Below, piece by piece: positions 1-8,981 of a stretch of 17,025 bases of DNA (position 1 is the first letter of the stretch; each line of letters starts with the position of its first letter). The DNA lies in NCBI GenBank assembly GCA_001275005.1, contig JWZX01001752.1, positions 1 to 17,025 of the forward strand, given 5' to 3'. The notes beneath the pieces were generated by a model, which made no database searches, had not been told where the DNA came from, and saw only the letters and a program-made list of their open reading frames with translations. Both the position numbers and the translations under genes were made by a program. The stretch is from Chrysochromulina tobinii. Its lineage: Eukaryota; Haptophyta; Prymnesiales; Chrysochromulinaceae.

Positions 1-165
1 AATTTTCTCGGCTTATAGATGTCCTTGCCGGCCGCCGGGTCGAAGGCGCTCGTAGGTGTGCGCTTCGCCCGTGCCCTCCAGCTTCGGCGGCGACGGCAGC
101 GCGCCGTTCTTGCTTATCGGTCGAACGCGCTTTTTCTTGACGCGAGTGCGCGAGAAATAAATAGA
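1..165 (-). other. possible exon fragment at the window edge
   Basis: Read on the minus strand, about 120-40 encodes a protein-like stretch containing the residues NGALPSPPKLEGTGEAHTYE. It then needs a frame change to continue as FDPAAGKDIYKPRK to the window edge. The first frame has a basic run (VKKKR) upstream, an in-frame stop before any Met, and a stop at about position 14. The second frame stays open to base 1. This could be the last visible exon of a gene running off the left edge, with an unseen splice or indel, or it could be chance in GC-rich DNA. No family was recognised. Confidence 0.2.
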
Positions 166-793
166 AAATCATCGATTTGGAAGTTTCGAGTGTTCCTTCC
201 CTTCAGGGCTGATCGAGGGGCCGCTCAGGTCGTCAAGTTTCCGCAGACACGTGCGAACACGCCCAGATGATTGGAGCCAGTTATCTGGGTATTATCTGGC
301 AGTATCTGGGATGTAACACCCAGCCCCAAAACTCAACCAGTTATCTACCAGGCAGTTTTGAAACTGTTATGTGGCAGTTTTGAAAACCCCCCTGTTAATG
401 GTCCACCCTTGCCTTGACAAGCGGTCAGTGCGGTGCGCCAGAGCGCTGCGAGCGCGCCTCCCGCCAAGGCCATCCAGCAGTTCCGCACACATCCCTTCTG
501 ACCACGGGTTGAACCCGCAAAACTGATAGGCGGGCGGCGCTCCCGTGAGCTCGTGAGGGCACGCAAGACCATCGGGCTCCGAGGCTGCGTGCCGCTAGGC
601 TGCCTGCTTGGCGGGGCACGCAGCCTTGGTAGCGCGGCAATAATGGCATCCGCACACATGACGCCCGCCCGACCAGTGGCAATCCACGCTGCACACGCCA
701 ACCGCCTCACGATGGCGTCCTGTTCTCCCGCCGCGGTCGTCGCCGGCGCACGCGCGCCTACTCGCGCGTTCTGCTGTCGAAGCGTTCAACATC
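166..793. other. intergenic / UGDH downstream region
   Basis: No supported gene was found here. Positions 265-400 are clearly more AT-rich than the surroundings and contain short direct repeats: CCAGTTATCT at 277-286 and 337-346, and GGCAGTTTTGAAA at 351-363 and 373-385. The rest is GC-rich with open frames on several strands, none with recognisable protein character. It includes the 3' flank of the UDP-glucose dehydrogenase gene, whose stop codon is at 794-796. Confidence 0.6.
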
Positions 794-2224
794 TCAGCAG
801 AGAGGCTTGAGTGACTGTCCGACGGACCACACGCTGAAACCGATGGCCTGGCACTCGGCGATGTTGATGAGGTTGCGGCCGTCGAAGATGAAGGCGGGCT
901 TCTGCATCTGGTCGTAGATGCGCTTGTAGTCGAGCGTTTTAAACTCGTCCCACTCGGTAAGGATGCAGATGGCGTGCGCGCCCGAGCATGCAATGTACGG
1001 ATCTGTCTCGATCTCGATCTTGTCGATGACCTCCTTGCCCAGGTCCGAGTAGATCTGCTCGCGCGCGACCTTGGGGTCGTAGATCGCGAGGCTGGCCTTC
1101 TCGGCGAAGAGCATCTTGCACACGTCAATGGCGGGCGTCTCACGCGTGTCGCCCGTGTCCTTCTTGAAGGCAAATCCGAGGATGGTGATCTTCTTGCCCG
1201 AGACGGTGTTGAACATGGACGAGACGACGTTGATGGCGAAGCGCTTCTTCTGCCAGTCGTTCATCGCGATCACCTGGTACCAGTATTCGGCCACCTCGGG
1301 CAGGCCGAACTGGCGGCACAGGTACACGAGGTTGAGGATGTCCTTCTGGAAGCACGAGCCACCGAAGCCGACCGACGCCTTGAGGAACTTGGGTCCGATG
1401 CGGGTGTCGACGCCGATGGCGTACGCGACCTCGGAGACATTGGCGCCGGTCGCCTCGCACAGCGCCGAGATCGAGTTGATCGACGAGATGCGCTGCGCTA
1501 GGAACGCATTCGCCGTCAGCTTCGTGAGCTCCGCGGACCACAGGTTGGTCGTGAGCACCTGCTCCGTCGGCACCCATCGGCGGTAGACGTCAGCGAGGTA
1601 CTGGACGGCAGCGTGGCCCTGCGGCGTCACTGGCCCGCCAACGAGCACGCGGTCCGGCTTGAACAAGTCATCGATCGCCGTCCCCTCGGCGAGGAACTCG
1701 GGGTTCGAGAGCACCTGGAAGTCGGTGCCCTTGCAACTCGCCGCCATCACCGCCGCCATGGCGTCCGCGGTCCTGACGGGCACGGTCGACTTCTCGACGA
1801 TGATCTTGGGCGACATATTGGAGCTCGCGTTGCACACGGCCGCGATACGACGCGCGGCGAGCTCCCAGTACGTGAGGTCGGCTGCCTCGCCAGCGCCGAT
1901 GCCCGAGGTCTTGGTCGGCGTGGCGACGGAGACGAAGATAATGGTGCACTCTTGGATGGCGGCATCAATGTCGGTCGAGAAGAAGAGATTGCGACCACGG
2001 GCTTCCTCCACGACTTCCTGCAGGCCCGGCTCATAGATGGGCAGAGAGCTTGAATTCCATGCGGCGATTCGTCGCTCATTGAGGTCTGTCACGGTCACCT
2101 TGATGTCGGGGCACATCTTGGCCATCACGGCCATGGTTGGGCCACCGACGTAGCCGGCGCCGAGGCAGCAGATCTTGGGCGGGTAGGGGTACGCCTTGAC
2201 GGTCGACGAGGACGAGGTCGCCAT
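794..2224 (-). CDS. UGDH: UDP-glucose 6-dehydrogenase
   Basis: This 476-residue protein oxidises UDP-glucose to UDP-glucuronate with two NAD+, normally in the cytosol, and so supplies uronic-acid building blocks for acidic polysaccharides. The N-terminal Rossmann fold has the NAD motif GAGYVGG at residues 22-28. VEKSTVPV lies at about 143-150, and [13 protein letters not shown] at about 175-187 is typical of the family. The central helix has [18 protein letters not shown] at about 234-251. The catalytic cysteine motif [10 protein letters not shown] places the nucleophile at Cys291. The C-terminal UDP-binding part includes [16 protein letters not shown]. Length and motif order match eukaryotic UGDH, and the frame is intact without introns. 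The start at 2224 gives a short N-terminal extension before [12 protein letters not shown], as expected. The gene is divergent from the small gene at 2363, with 138 bp between start codons. Confidence 0.98.
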   Translation of the reverse strand: MATSSSSTVKAYPYPPKICCLGAGYVGGPTMAVMAKMCPDIKVTVTDLNERRIAAWNSSSLPIYEPGLQEVVEEARGRNLFFSTDIDAAIQECTIIFVSVATPTKTSGIGAGEAADLTYWELAARRIAAVCNASSNMSPKIIVEKSTVPVRTADAMAAVMAASCKGTDFQVLSNPEFLAEGTAIDDLFKPDRVLVGGPVTPQGHAAVQYLADVYRRWVPTEQVLTTNLWSAELTKLTANAFLAQRISSINSISALCEATGANVSEVAYAIGVDTRIGPKFLKASVGFGGSCFQKDILNLVYLCRQFGLPEVAEYWYQVIAMNDWQKKRFAINVVSSMFNTVSGKKITILGFAFKKDTGDTRETPAIDVCKMLFAEKASLAIYDPKVAREQIYSDLGKEVIDKIEIETDPYIACSGAHAICILTEWDEFKTLDYKRIYDQMQKPAFIFDGRNLINIAECQAIGFSVWSVGQSLKPLC

Positions 2225-2362
2225 TCACCGCGAGCGAACATAAAATGGGAAGGCAGTTTCAAAGCGTGTGTCCCTTTGCATGCGAGTAACTGGTAAGTCA
2301 ACTCTACATTCGCGCCGTCTTCGCGCCGCTCCCGCCCGCATTCCCGCGCAACACTCACGAAA
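2225..2362. promoter_or_regulatory. short divergent promoter region
   Basis: Only 138 bp separate the start codon of the minus-strand UDP-glucose dehydrogenase from the plus-strand start at 2363, so both 5' UTRs and promoters must fit here. The UGDH side is AT-richer, with CATAAAAT at about 2239. The right half is C-rich and pyrimidine-rich on the plus strand and ends in CACGAAA just before the ATG. GGTAAGT near 2292 resembles a 5' splice donor, but no matching acceptor was seen before the ATG. Confidence 0.5.
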
Positions 2363-2923
2363 ATGGTCAACAATGACGCCCCGCCCTGCGGCACGGTCCG
2401 CGTGAATTGCGTCCTGGACCCGAACAACGAGCTCTGCTTCATGTACTCGGTGGGCCACGCCGCGGCGCAGGGCAGCGAGATCCTCGTGCTCAACGTGTCC
2501 ACGGCCGACCACTACAACCCGCACCCCGACGGCCAGTCGACCATCGAGGTGCTCTGCTCGATGCTCACAACGCTGCGCGAGGACGCGCTCGGCGGCCACG
2601 CCGTCCTCCCCGCGCAGGTGTGCGCGTGCACCGCCTACGAGCACATGCCCATGATGATGCTCGTCGCGCCACGCGCGGCCGAGGCTGCGCGCTTCTTCGA
2701 CAAGTGTGTTACCGAGCACTTGGGCGGCCCGCTCCTCGTTCTCTTGCCGCTTACGCTCGTCCCGGCGGTCGTTGCCGCGGGCGGCAAGGCCGCGATCCAC
2801 GACTTCTTCCGCGACGTCGTCCTGCCCGACTACGCGGCGAGCCTGCCCGGCGAGGACGGCCAGCACGGCCGCGCAGGCTCCGTCGAAATGTCGGCGGCCT
2901 TCACATTCAGCCGCGGCGCGTGA
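2363..2923 (+). CDS. conserved-looking protein of unknown function, possibly DUF4262-like
   Basis: This open frame of 186 residues has good protein character: a hydrophobic-core pattern and no stop-prone low complexity. An N-terminal segment (NELCFMYSVGHAAAQGSEIL, about 23-42) is followed by LVLNV, a helix rich in Leu/Met, and a second half with a hydrophobic run GGPLLVLLPLTLVPAVVAAGG at about 121-141. The FMYSVG...SEILVLNV pattern loosely recalls the AYTIG...HPELIVFGL pattern of DUF4262 proteins, but I would not assign the family on that alone. The hydrophobic run could be a buried helix rather than a membrane segment. The divergent UGDH neighbour suggests co-expression but gives no direct hint of function. 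The ATG at 2363 is the first in frame and is preceded by an A-rich context (CGAAAATGG). Confidence 0.65.
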   Translation: MVNNDAPPCGTVRVNCVLDPNNELCFMYSVGHAAAQGSEILVLNVSTADHYNPHPDGQSTIEVLCSMLTTLREDALGGHAVLPAQVCACTAYEHMPMMMLVAPRAAEAARFFDKCVTEHLGGPLLVLLPLTLVPAVVAAGGKAAIHDFFRDVVLPDYAASLPGEDGQHGRAGSVEMSAAFTFSRGA

Positions 2924-3349
2924 GCTCCGTCGGCACCGCGCCGGATGCGGCACGTCGTCCGGCCGCATGATGATGAACTCCACTTCGCACCCGCCCCAGT
3001 GCCCGCAGAAAGTGTCGCGCCGGAAGGAGGGCCGCCGCGGGGGGCGCGCTGAGGAGGAAAGGCGAAAGCTACCTTTCGCAACTTCTCGTTCGCGCAGTTC
3101 TCAACGGACATGCAAGCTTGTTTTAAAAACGACCGACCAAAGTCACCGGGCCGAAACGCCTGAGGGCGAATGTCTGTCTCACCGTCGCTCCTAAAGCCGC
3201 CAGCCACCGCACCATCTGCGACCTGGCATCGACCATCGTTCTCCACCTCCAGTCCTCCACGGACGAGCATGCGTCACATCCAGCTGTTACGCCCTTGCAC
3301 GCCCTTGCAAGGAGGACGCGCCCTCCCTAGCCTACGCGCCGTATCTCGC
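2924..3349. other. convergent intergenic region
   Basis: These 426 bp lie between the stop of the plus-strand small gene and the stop of the minus-strand TPR gene, so they should hold two 3' UTRs back to back. There is a purine-rich stretch at about 3007-3070 (GGAAGGAGGG, GAGGAGGAAAGG) and an AT-richer patch at about 3110-3145. The short duplicated phrase CGCCCTTGCA occurs around 3290-3310. No gene or RNA was recognised. Confidence 0.6.
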
Positions 3350-6300
3350 TCACGCGAGCTGCACGCCATATCTCTTGGCGGCAGCCGCCACCTCGTCGGC
3401 GAGCTCACCTCCGCTGGCCGAGGCAAGCACGGCCGTCGCTGCCGCCTTCTCCTGCTTGCCCACAAACATCCAGCACATGTCGAAGCGTCGCACTGCCGTG
3501 AGCGCGCACAGGCGCGCAGCCGCCGTCACGGGCGGCTCGGCAGCCTGCGCTGTCGCGAGCACCAGCCCGCTGAGTAAGTCCTCGCTCAGCCCTTCGCCAA
3601 TGAAGCGGCTCATCTCGGCAGCCGTCGCGGGCAGCTGGCTGAGCAGGTCGCACAGCACGCTCGCGGGTGTGCTCGCGGCGCCCTTGCCCTGCTTCCACAG
3701 CCCTTGGAACTCGCGCTCGAAGGCAGACAGGCTCGCCTTGGCGCCGGCGAGGCTGCTGCCCTTGCCGGGCGCACCTTTGGCGATCTCGGCCGCGCGCTTT
3801 GCCACTTCGGCTGCCTTACGCTCGATCTCTGCCGAGCTGCTCAGAGTCGCGGGCTTGATGACCTTCATCGTGCCCGGCTTGCCGCGCGTCGGCGAGGTCG
3901 AGATCTCCTCGACATCATCATCGGCCGCGTTGGGCACGATCGAGATGCCATGTGGCCCACCGCCCGCCGCCGTGGGCTTGGCCCCTGTTGGCTTGGGTGC
4001 TGCCGCCTTGGCCGCCTCCTCTTTGCATGCGCTCAGCTCTTTGGCTACCTCGGAAGCCTCCTTGGCGCCTTCGGCCTGCGCAAGACGCAGCGCCTCCTGC
4101 AGCGCCTCCACCGCCGCTGGCGCCTCGCCGCTCGCCCGCAGCGCCTGGCCGAGTCGGAAGTGGCCCTTGAGGAATTTGGGCTCCAGCTCGATGCACCGGC
4201 GCGCGGCGGTCGCCGCATGCTGCGGCTGGCCATACTTGAGCAGCGCCAGGGCGAGGTTCGAATAGTGCGTGTGATCTGACGGCGCGAACTTCGAAGCATC
4301 TCGGTACGCCTCGGCGGCCGCCCGAAACTCGCCCTTTTTTGAGGGCTGCGGTACCGCGTTCCTTGGCTGCGAGCGCCTTGGCCGCGGCCTCCGCGTCAAC
4401 CGCGGGCGGAGGGGGCGTGGGTGCCGAGGCGGCGGCCGCAGCAGGGGCCTTCTTCTGTGCAGCTGCCGCCTTGTCGGCCGCCGCCTTGGCCTCGACCGCC
4501 GCCTTAGCCTCGGCCGCCGCCTTAGCCTCGGCCACCGCCTTAGCCTCGGCCGCCGCCTTGTCGGCCACCGCCTTAACCTCGACCGCCGCCTTGTCGGCCG
4601 CCGCCTTGGCCTTGGCCGCCGGGTTCTTCTCGGCCGCAGCGGCATCAGCCGCCGAGAGCGCCGCCTTCTGGCGCGCGAACCGTTCGAGACGAATGCATGC
4701 GGCGCTCGCCTGTGCCGATGCCTCGATGCTCTGCACGAGCCGCATGTCGGCGAGCGCCTCGTCATACTTCTCCAGCGACTCGTATGCAAAGCCGCGCCGC
4801 ATCAGAGCCTTAGCCTCACGCGGGGCACGCGCGAGCACCTTCGTGCAGTCGTCCACTGCGGCGCGGTAGCGCTGTAGCTGGCACGCGCATGCCGCCCGGT
4901 TGTTGAGGCACTTGGCCGCAAGCTCCACCTCCGCCGTCGACTCACCCTCGATGGTGCCAAGAGCCTGTGAGTAAAGCTCGATGGCCTGATCGTACTGGCC
5001 GCTCTTGAACAGCGTGTTGCCCTCCTCACGTAGAGCATCCGCACGGGAGAGCGCCGCCGCCGCCTCCTCACTCAGGGGCACCTCCACCTCCTCCGCCTCC
5101 GCCTCCTCCTCCTCATCGTCCTCGACGATGGCCATCTTTCGCATGCCGCCGGTGGGCGCGGCGGGCTTGGACGCTTCCGGCGCCTCCTCATCGTCGTCCT
5201 CGACGATGGCCATCTTTCGCATGCCGCCCTTGGCGGCAGCCGGCGCCGGCGCCTTTACCGCCTCCTCCTCCTCATCGTCGTCCTCGACGATGGCCATCTT
5301 TCGCATGCCGCCCTTGGCGGCAGCCGGCGCCGGAGCCTTTGCCGCCTCCTCCTCCTCATCGTCGTCCTCGACGATGGCCATCTTTCGCATGCCGCCCTTG
5401 GCGGCAGCCGGCGCCGGAGCCTTTGCCGCCTCCTCCTCCTCATCGTCGTCCTCGACGATGGCCATCTTTCGCATGCCACCCTTGGCGGCAGCCGGGGCCG
5501 GAGCCTTTGCCGCCTCCTCCTCGTCATCGTCCTCGATAATCGCGAGCTTCTTCATCGTCGGAGCCGGCGCGGGTGCGGCGGCGGGTGCGGCGGCGGGTGC
5601 GGCGGCGGCGGCCGGGGCAGCGGCAGCCGGAGCGGCTGCGGCCTCCCGATAGTAGCCAAGGCCGTGCCCACCCATCTTGAAGACCCAACCGGGCTTGGCG
5701 CCACCAAACGCTTTGGCCGGGTCGAATCCGTCGATGACGTTCGGCATGCGCTTGATCGGCACCTCCTCCTCGTCCTCGTCCTCATCTTCGTCCTCCTCGA
5801 TCGCAAGGCGGCGCATCGGCTTGGCGGGCGGCGCCTCCTTCTTGTCGGGCTGCTTGGGCGGCACCTCCGGCTTCTTCTCGGGCGCCTTCGGCTTCAACTC
5901 CTGCGAGAACGCACTGCCCATGTTCATCATCTGAAGGGACTCAAGGAGTGCATCGCTCTCCTCCTTCGCCTGAGGGTCCACGGCGGGACCGGTGCGCTCG
6001 CGCCCGATGCGCTCCGCCTGCTCGGCACGCGCGCGCTCGCGCGCATCCTTGGCCCGCTCCTCTTCCTGAAGCCGACGCACCGCCGCTGCCGCCGGATCCT
6101 CTGCGACCTTGGGAGCTGACTTGGAGCTCGCCTTTTTGATCGGTACCTCCTCCTCATCGTCCTCGTCGCCGTCGACCTCCTCGATGACGACGGAGGACTT
6201 CTTGCCCGAGGCGGAACGACCCGCGATCGTCTTGGGCGCCTTCTCCTCCGCCTCCTTGCGCTCGCGCTCCGCCTTCTCCAACTCGATGAGTGCGCATCGC

Positions 6301-7181
6301 CGGTGCTCCGTCGCCTCCGAATTGTGTGGCTCGCGGTGCAGCACGATGTCGAGGTCCTTGAGGGCCTGAGACGACTGTGAGAGGCGCCGGTGCGCGATGC
6401 CGCGGCGCAAGTACGCCTTCGTGTAGCTGTCGTCGATCTGGATCGCCGCCGTGCAGTCGGCGAGGCACTGCCGGTAGTTCTTCAGCTTCAGGTAGCACAT
6501 GCCGCGATTCGCGTACACGACAGCGTTGTTTTGCTGCAGGCGCAGCGAGTAGGTGTAGTGCGAGATGGCGGTGCGGTACTCGTTGGCCTTGTACGCCTCG
6601 TTGCCCTTGTTCTTCTCGTTGACCGCACGCCGCTCCACCTCGACCGCTGGCATCTTGGCCAGCATTGCCGCCGTCAGGTCGGGTGGCAGGCCGTCGGCGG
6701 CGGGCATGTCGGCCTCGTCCTGCGCGTCTTTGGCGGGGGTTTCCTCGAGCTTGGCGACCTCGCCTTCGACATCGAACGCGTCCCACCTGTTGAAGTACTC
6801 GCGTCCTGACTCAACGTGCATGTGTCGCGGCTTTGTGTCACTCTTGTTGGCAGTGTACTTGTTGCTGGGAGCGGTGGCAGGAGCGGCAGCATTGGACGGC
6901 GCCACCGGAGGAGCCGACGGGGCGCCCGGTACAGGAGTGAGCTCATCCGCGTCCCAGATGGCTGCCTCGTCCTTGGGCTTGGGTGGAGGCGCCGCCGGCT
7001 TGGGCGGAGGCGCAGCAGCCTTGGTAGGTGCTGCCTGAGGCTTCTTGGCGGGAGGAAAAGCCTTCTCGCCACGCACGGGTGGCAGCACCGACGAGTCGAC
7101 GGCCACCGCGGCTCCGGCCGAGCGCAGGTACTGGTCCTTGGTCGCGATATCCGAGAGCCAAGCCGAGAGGTCGTCAGCCAT
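3350..7181 (-). CDS. SPAG1: SPAG1/RPAP3-like TPR co-chaperone, frameshifted in this sequence
   Basis: The frame runs from 7181 through about residue 950, then continues in another frame to the stop at 3350-3352, giving about 1276 residues if one base of the A6 run at 4335-4340 is discounted. In order: an N-terminal segment with NRWDAFDVEGEVAKLEE (131-147); TPR block 1 (about 180-315); an acidic and Lys-rich linker; the motif KPGWVFKMGGHGLGYYRE (about 496-513); a 28-residue repeat array (543-700); TPR block 2 (about 705-840); an Ala/Lys/Glu-rich helix (about 855-911); TPR block 3 (about 935-1040); and a C-terminal RPAP3_C domain (about 1150-1250) with LSEDLLSGLV and VRRFDMCWMFV. Three TPR blocks plus RPAP3_C is the SPAG1 layout. 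Such proteins bind HSP90/HSP70 tails and serve R2TP-type complexes; SPAG1 itself is an axonemal dynein preassembly factor. A two-block RPAP3 is less likely. The protein is longer than human SPAG1 because of the repeats. Confidence 0.92.
4335..4340 (-). other. frame break at an A6 homopolymer inside TPR block 3
   Basis: On the coding strand the sequence reads CTC AAAAAA GGG CGA. Continuing in frame gives ALKKGRVSGG and leaves the TPR pattern. Skipping one base gives ALKKGEFRAAAEAYRDASKF and a perfect TPR continuation. Homology therefore demands one base fewer (a +1 shift), located at or beside the run of six A. The likeliest cause is a homopolymer indel in the read or assembly. A real allele, polymerase slippage or +1 recoding are alternatives. 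Confidence 0.9.
4449..4619 (-). repeat. coding Ala/Lys/Glu/Asp-rich short repeats
   Basis: Residues about 855-911 of the SPAG1-like protein are built from variants of A-A-E-A-K and A-A-D-K, encoded by related 15-18 bp units (plus strand GCCTTAGCCTCGGCCGCC and variants). The composition predicts one long charged alpha helix between TPR blocks 2 and 3, probably a spacer. Confidence 0.75.
5091..5555 (-). repeat. 84-bp coding tandem repeat (28-residue acidic units)
   Basis: Six units start with M-R-K-M-A-I-V-E (the first is M-K-K-L-A-I-I-E) followed by DDDEEEE and an Ala/Pro/Lys linker ending in GG. Met codons lie at 5553-5555, 5472-5474, 5388-5390, 5304-5306, 5220-5222 and 5142-5144, so spacings are 81, 84, 84, 84 and 78 bp, all multiples of three. 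The central copies are nearly identical at the DNA level, which points to recent expansion. Two more distant cousins occur earlier in the protein (MRRLAIEEDEDED...EEEVPIK and VVIEEVDGDEDDEEEVPIK), so an old acidic motif seems to have been amplified. Confidence 0.93.
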
Positions 7182-7491
7182 TCCGCGACGATGTGGAGAA
7201 GGAATTTGCCGTTGGCTTGCTAGGGACGCAACGCTGGTCGGCGACGATCGTGAACTTACAACTTTCAGTCAGTTTCGTCGCGGTTCCCGCGCTCACTCCG
7301 CCATGAACTCGGGAACTTTACTGTCCTTTTGCCGTGAACGCGAAACTCCGCACCTCCCCCGAGTGCACGCCCTCTACGGCGCTCGTGGGTACGTCGCCAC
7401 GGCGCTCGATGATGCGCCCGTCACGGCGCTCGAAGGCGCCCCCACCACGGCGCTCGCGGGTGCCACCTCCGCCCCTGGCAGCGCTCGGCTC
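7182..7491. other. intergenic region between two minus-strand genes
   Basis: These 310 bp hold the 3' UTR of the exonuclease gene and the promoter of the SPAG1-like gene. The part near 7182-7340 is moderately AT-richer and would carry the promoter. The part at 7376-7456 is a short tandem repeat, listed separately. No further gene was recognised. Confidence 0.5.
7376..7456. repeat. 23-24 bp minisatellite
   Basis: The core ACGGCGCTCG occurs four times, starting at 7376, 7399, 7423 and 7447, a 23-24 bp period with diverged spacers. It lies just downstream of the stop codon of the CCCH-exonuclease gene, in its presumed 3' UTR. Confidence 0.7.
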
Positions 7492-8790
7492 TCACGAGAA
7501 AAACGGAGCGCCGCACTTGCACGTCTGCCGGTTGCCCATGCAGCACCCCTCAAACTCGGGGTGGAGCTTTGCAAAGGAGGGCTTGGGCGTCGTCGCGAGC
7601 ACGCGCTCGGCCATGGCAGCCACCGCGGTGGCGTCGTGCTGGATGGCCGTGTATGCGTGGAAGAGGCGCATCGAGATGACCGCATCGGCGACGGCATCGT
7701 GCGCGTCGGCTTCGGTGCGTTGGACCCCCAGCCACACGCTCGCGTAGTGGTCCTGCGCCGCATACGTGTACGAGCCAAAATTGGGATTCCAGCAGCGCAG
7801 GAGGGCGGCGAGGTCGACCATCTGCCCAAAGTCGACGCCCTCAACAAGCCCGAGCCACTCGACGTCCTTGGCGATGTTTTGGCCGACGAGCACCGCATTC
7901 CTCGGAAGCGCCGCGCGCAGCGTCGCCATCGCCAGGCTCAGTGGCACACCTTGCGCCGCGAGGAGCTCAGCTGTGACGCCGGTGAGGGGCGTCAGGTACG
8001 ACGCGACCGGCCGCTCCGGCCGCACGTACAGGTTGAGACGGGGCATGCAACTCGAGTCGATAAGAGAGATCTGCGCCACGGAACGGTCATGGTGCTGCAC
8101 TCCAGTCGCTACGCACTCGACGTCGATGGACACTACCGGTAGGTCCGGCGACAGGGTGACTACGGTCGGCGGCGGCGCGGCGCGCACAGCACTTGTCGGC
8201 CCGATGGTGTGCCTGAAGCGGCAGCCGGCCCCGTCGCGGCAGTTGCCCTTGGCGAAAAAGGTGCACAGCGGGCGAGAGTCAGCTGGCGGAGCGGCAGCGG
8301 GCGCAACTGCCGGCGGCGGCACAGAAGGCGGCTGCAGAAGCGACGACCCTGGTGGTGGCGGCGGTGGCGATTCGCCCGAGGACGGTTGACGGCCGACATT
8401 CGGCGGCGGCGGCGCCACAAGAACATGGCTGAACCGGCATTTGTCGCCATCGCGGCAGTTTCCTTTGGCAAAGAACATACACGGCGGCCGCGCATCGAGC
8501 TGAGTCGGCATCGCAGTTGGCGGCGGCAACGGCTGCACCCGTGCTGACGCTGGCGGCGGTCCGGGCGGCAGTGGAGGCAGTGGCAGTGGGCCGACCACTG
8601 GTGGCAGTGCGATGCCCATCGGACCCATATTGAACGGCGCCATGGTCGGCGGAGGCGGCAGTGGGCGGCGCGGGTCGGCAGGGTGCGGCGGCCCAGCCTG
8701 CACGATGTGGCTGTATCGGCAGTTGACGCCGTTGCGGCAGCGCCCCTGAAGAAAGTGATCGCAGACGTGAGGAATGATAGGTTGCGACAT
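7492..8790 (-). CDS. CCCH zinc-finger / DEDDh 3'-5' exonuclease fusion
   Basis: This intact frame of 432 residues has three CCCH fingers of the form C-x7-C-x5-C-x3-H at about residues 10-28, 104-122 and 176-194, separated by Pro-rich linkers. They are followed by an EXOIII-type nuclease domain (about 218-380). Its DEDDh acidic residues are visible: Asp223 and Glu225 in SIDVEC, Asp309 in GQNIAKDVEWLG, and His364 and Asp369 in AHDAVADA. This fits the REXO/RNA-exonuclease group, metal-dependent enzymes that trim RNA 3' ends; the fingers would supply RNA binding. The C-terminus CCMGNRQTCKCG (416-427) may be a small extra zinc knuckle. The protein probably acts in nuclear or cytoplasmic RNA processing; the exact substrate cannot be read from the sequence. 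TOE1-like deadenylases also combine a CCCH finger with a DEDD nuclease, but their domain order and nuclease family differ. Confidence 0.92.
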   Translation of the reverse strand: MSQPIIPHVCDHFLQGRCRNGVNCRYSHIVQAGPPHPADPRRPLPPPPTMAPFNMGPMGIALPPVVGPLPLPPLPPGPPPASARVQPLPPPTAMPTQLDARPPCMFFAKGNCRDGDKCRFSHVLVAPPPPNVGRQPSSGESPPPPPPGSSLLQPPSVPPPAVAPAAAPPADSRPLCTFFAKGNCRDGAGCRFRHTIGPTSAVRAAPPPTVVTLSPDLPVVSIDVECVATGVQHHDRSVAQISLIDSSCMPRLNLYVRPERPVASYLTPLTGVTAELLAAQGVPLSLAMATLRAALPRNAVLVGQNIAKDVEWLGLVEGVDFGQMVDLAALLRCWNPNFGSYTYAAQDHYASVWLGVQRTEADAHDAVADAVISMRLFHAYTAIQHDATAVAAMAERVLATTPKPSFAKLHPEFEGCCMGNRQTCKCGAPFFS

Positions 8791-8981
8791 TTGCGCTGGG
8801 GTCTAGTAGGAAGATGATGCAGTTTGCGAAAGGGTCAGTTGAATCGACACACAAGGTACCGACCAGTTTGGGAGCTGTGAACGTTAACACAACACGCAGC
8901 CGGCCTGTGTAACTCATGAACTCAACAACCACTTCACTCACACGTACCGGTACCACCATGAACCGAAAACGGTGGCTCCTT

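Noticed and set aside
345-710. Minus-strand open frame downstream of UGDH
   Set aside because: It has Arg/Ala-rich shadow composition, starts in an AT-rich repeat-bearing patch, and has overlapping frames of equal quality.
3918-4334. Continuation of the SPAG1-like frame after the A6 run (VSGGRRGVPRCFEV...)
   Set aside because: It has no TPR pattern, while the alternative frame continues the TPR and ends in RPAP3_C, so this tail is the out-of-frame product.
4335-4341. Programmed -1 ribosomal frameshift
   Set aside because: The shift needed is +1 (or one base fewer). A -1 shift gives a frame without TPR sequence, and no obvious stimulatory structure was seen.
7045-8142. 365-residue open frame on the plus strand
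   Set aside because: It is antisense to the SPAG1-like start and the exonuclease domain; composition is shadow-like, whereas the minus strand shows the complete DEDDh site.
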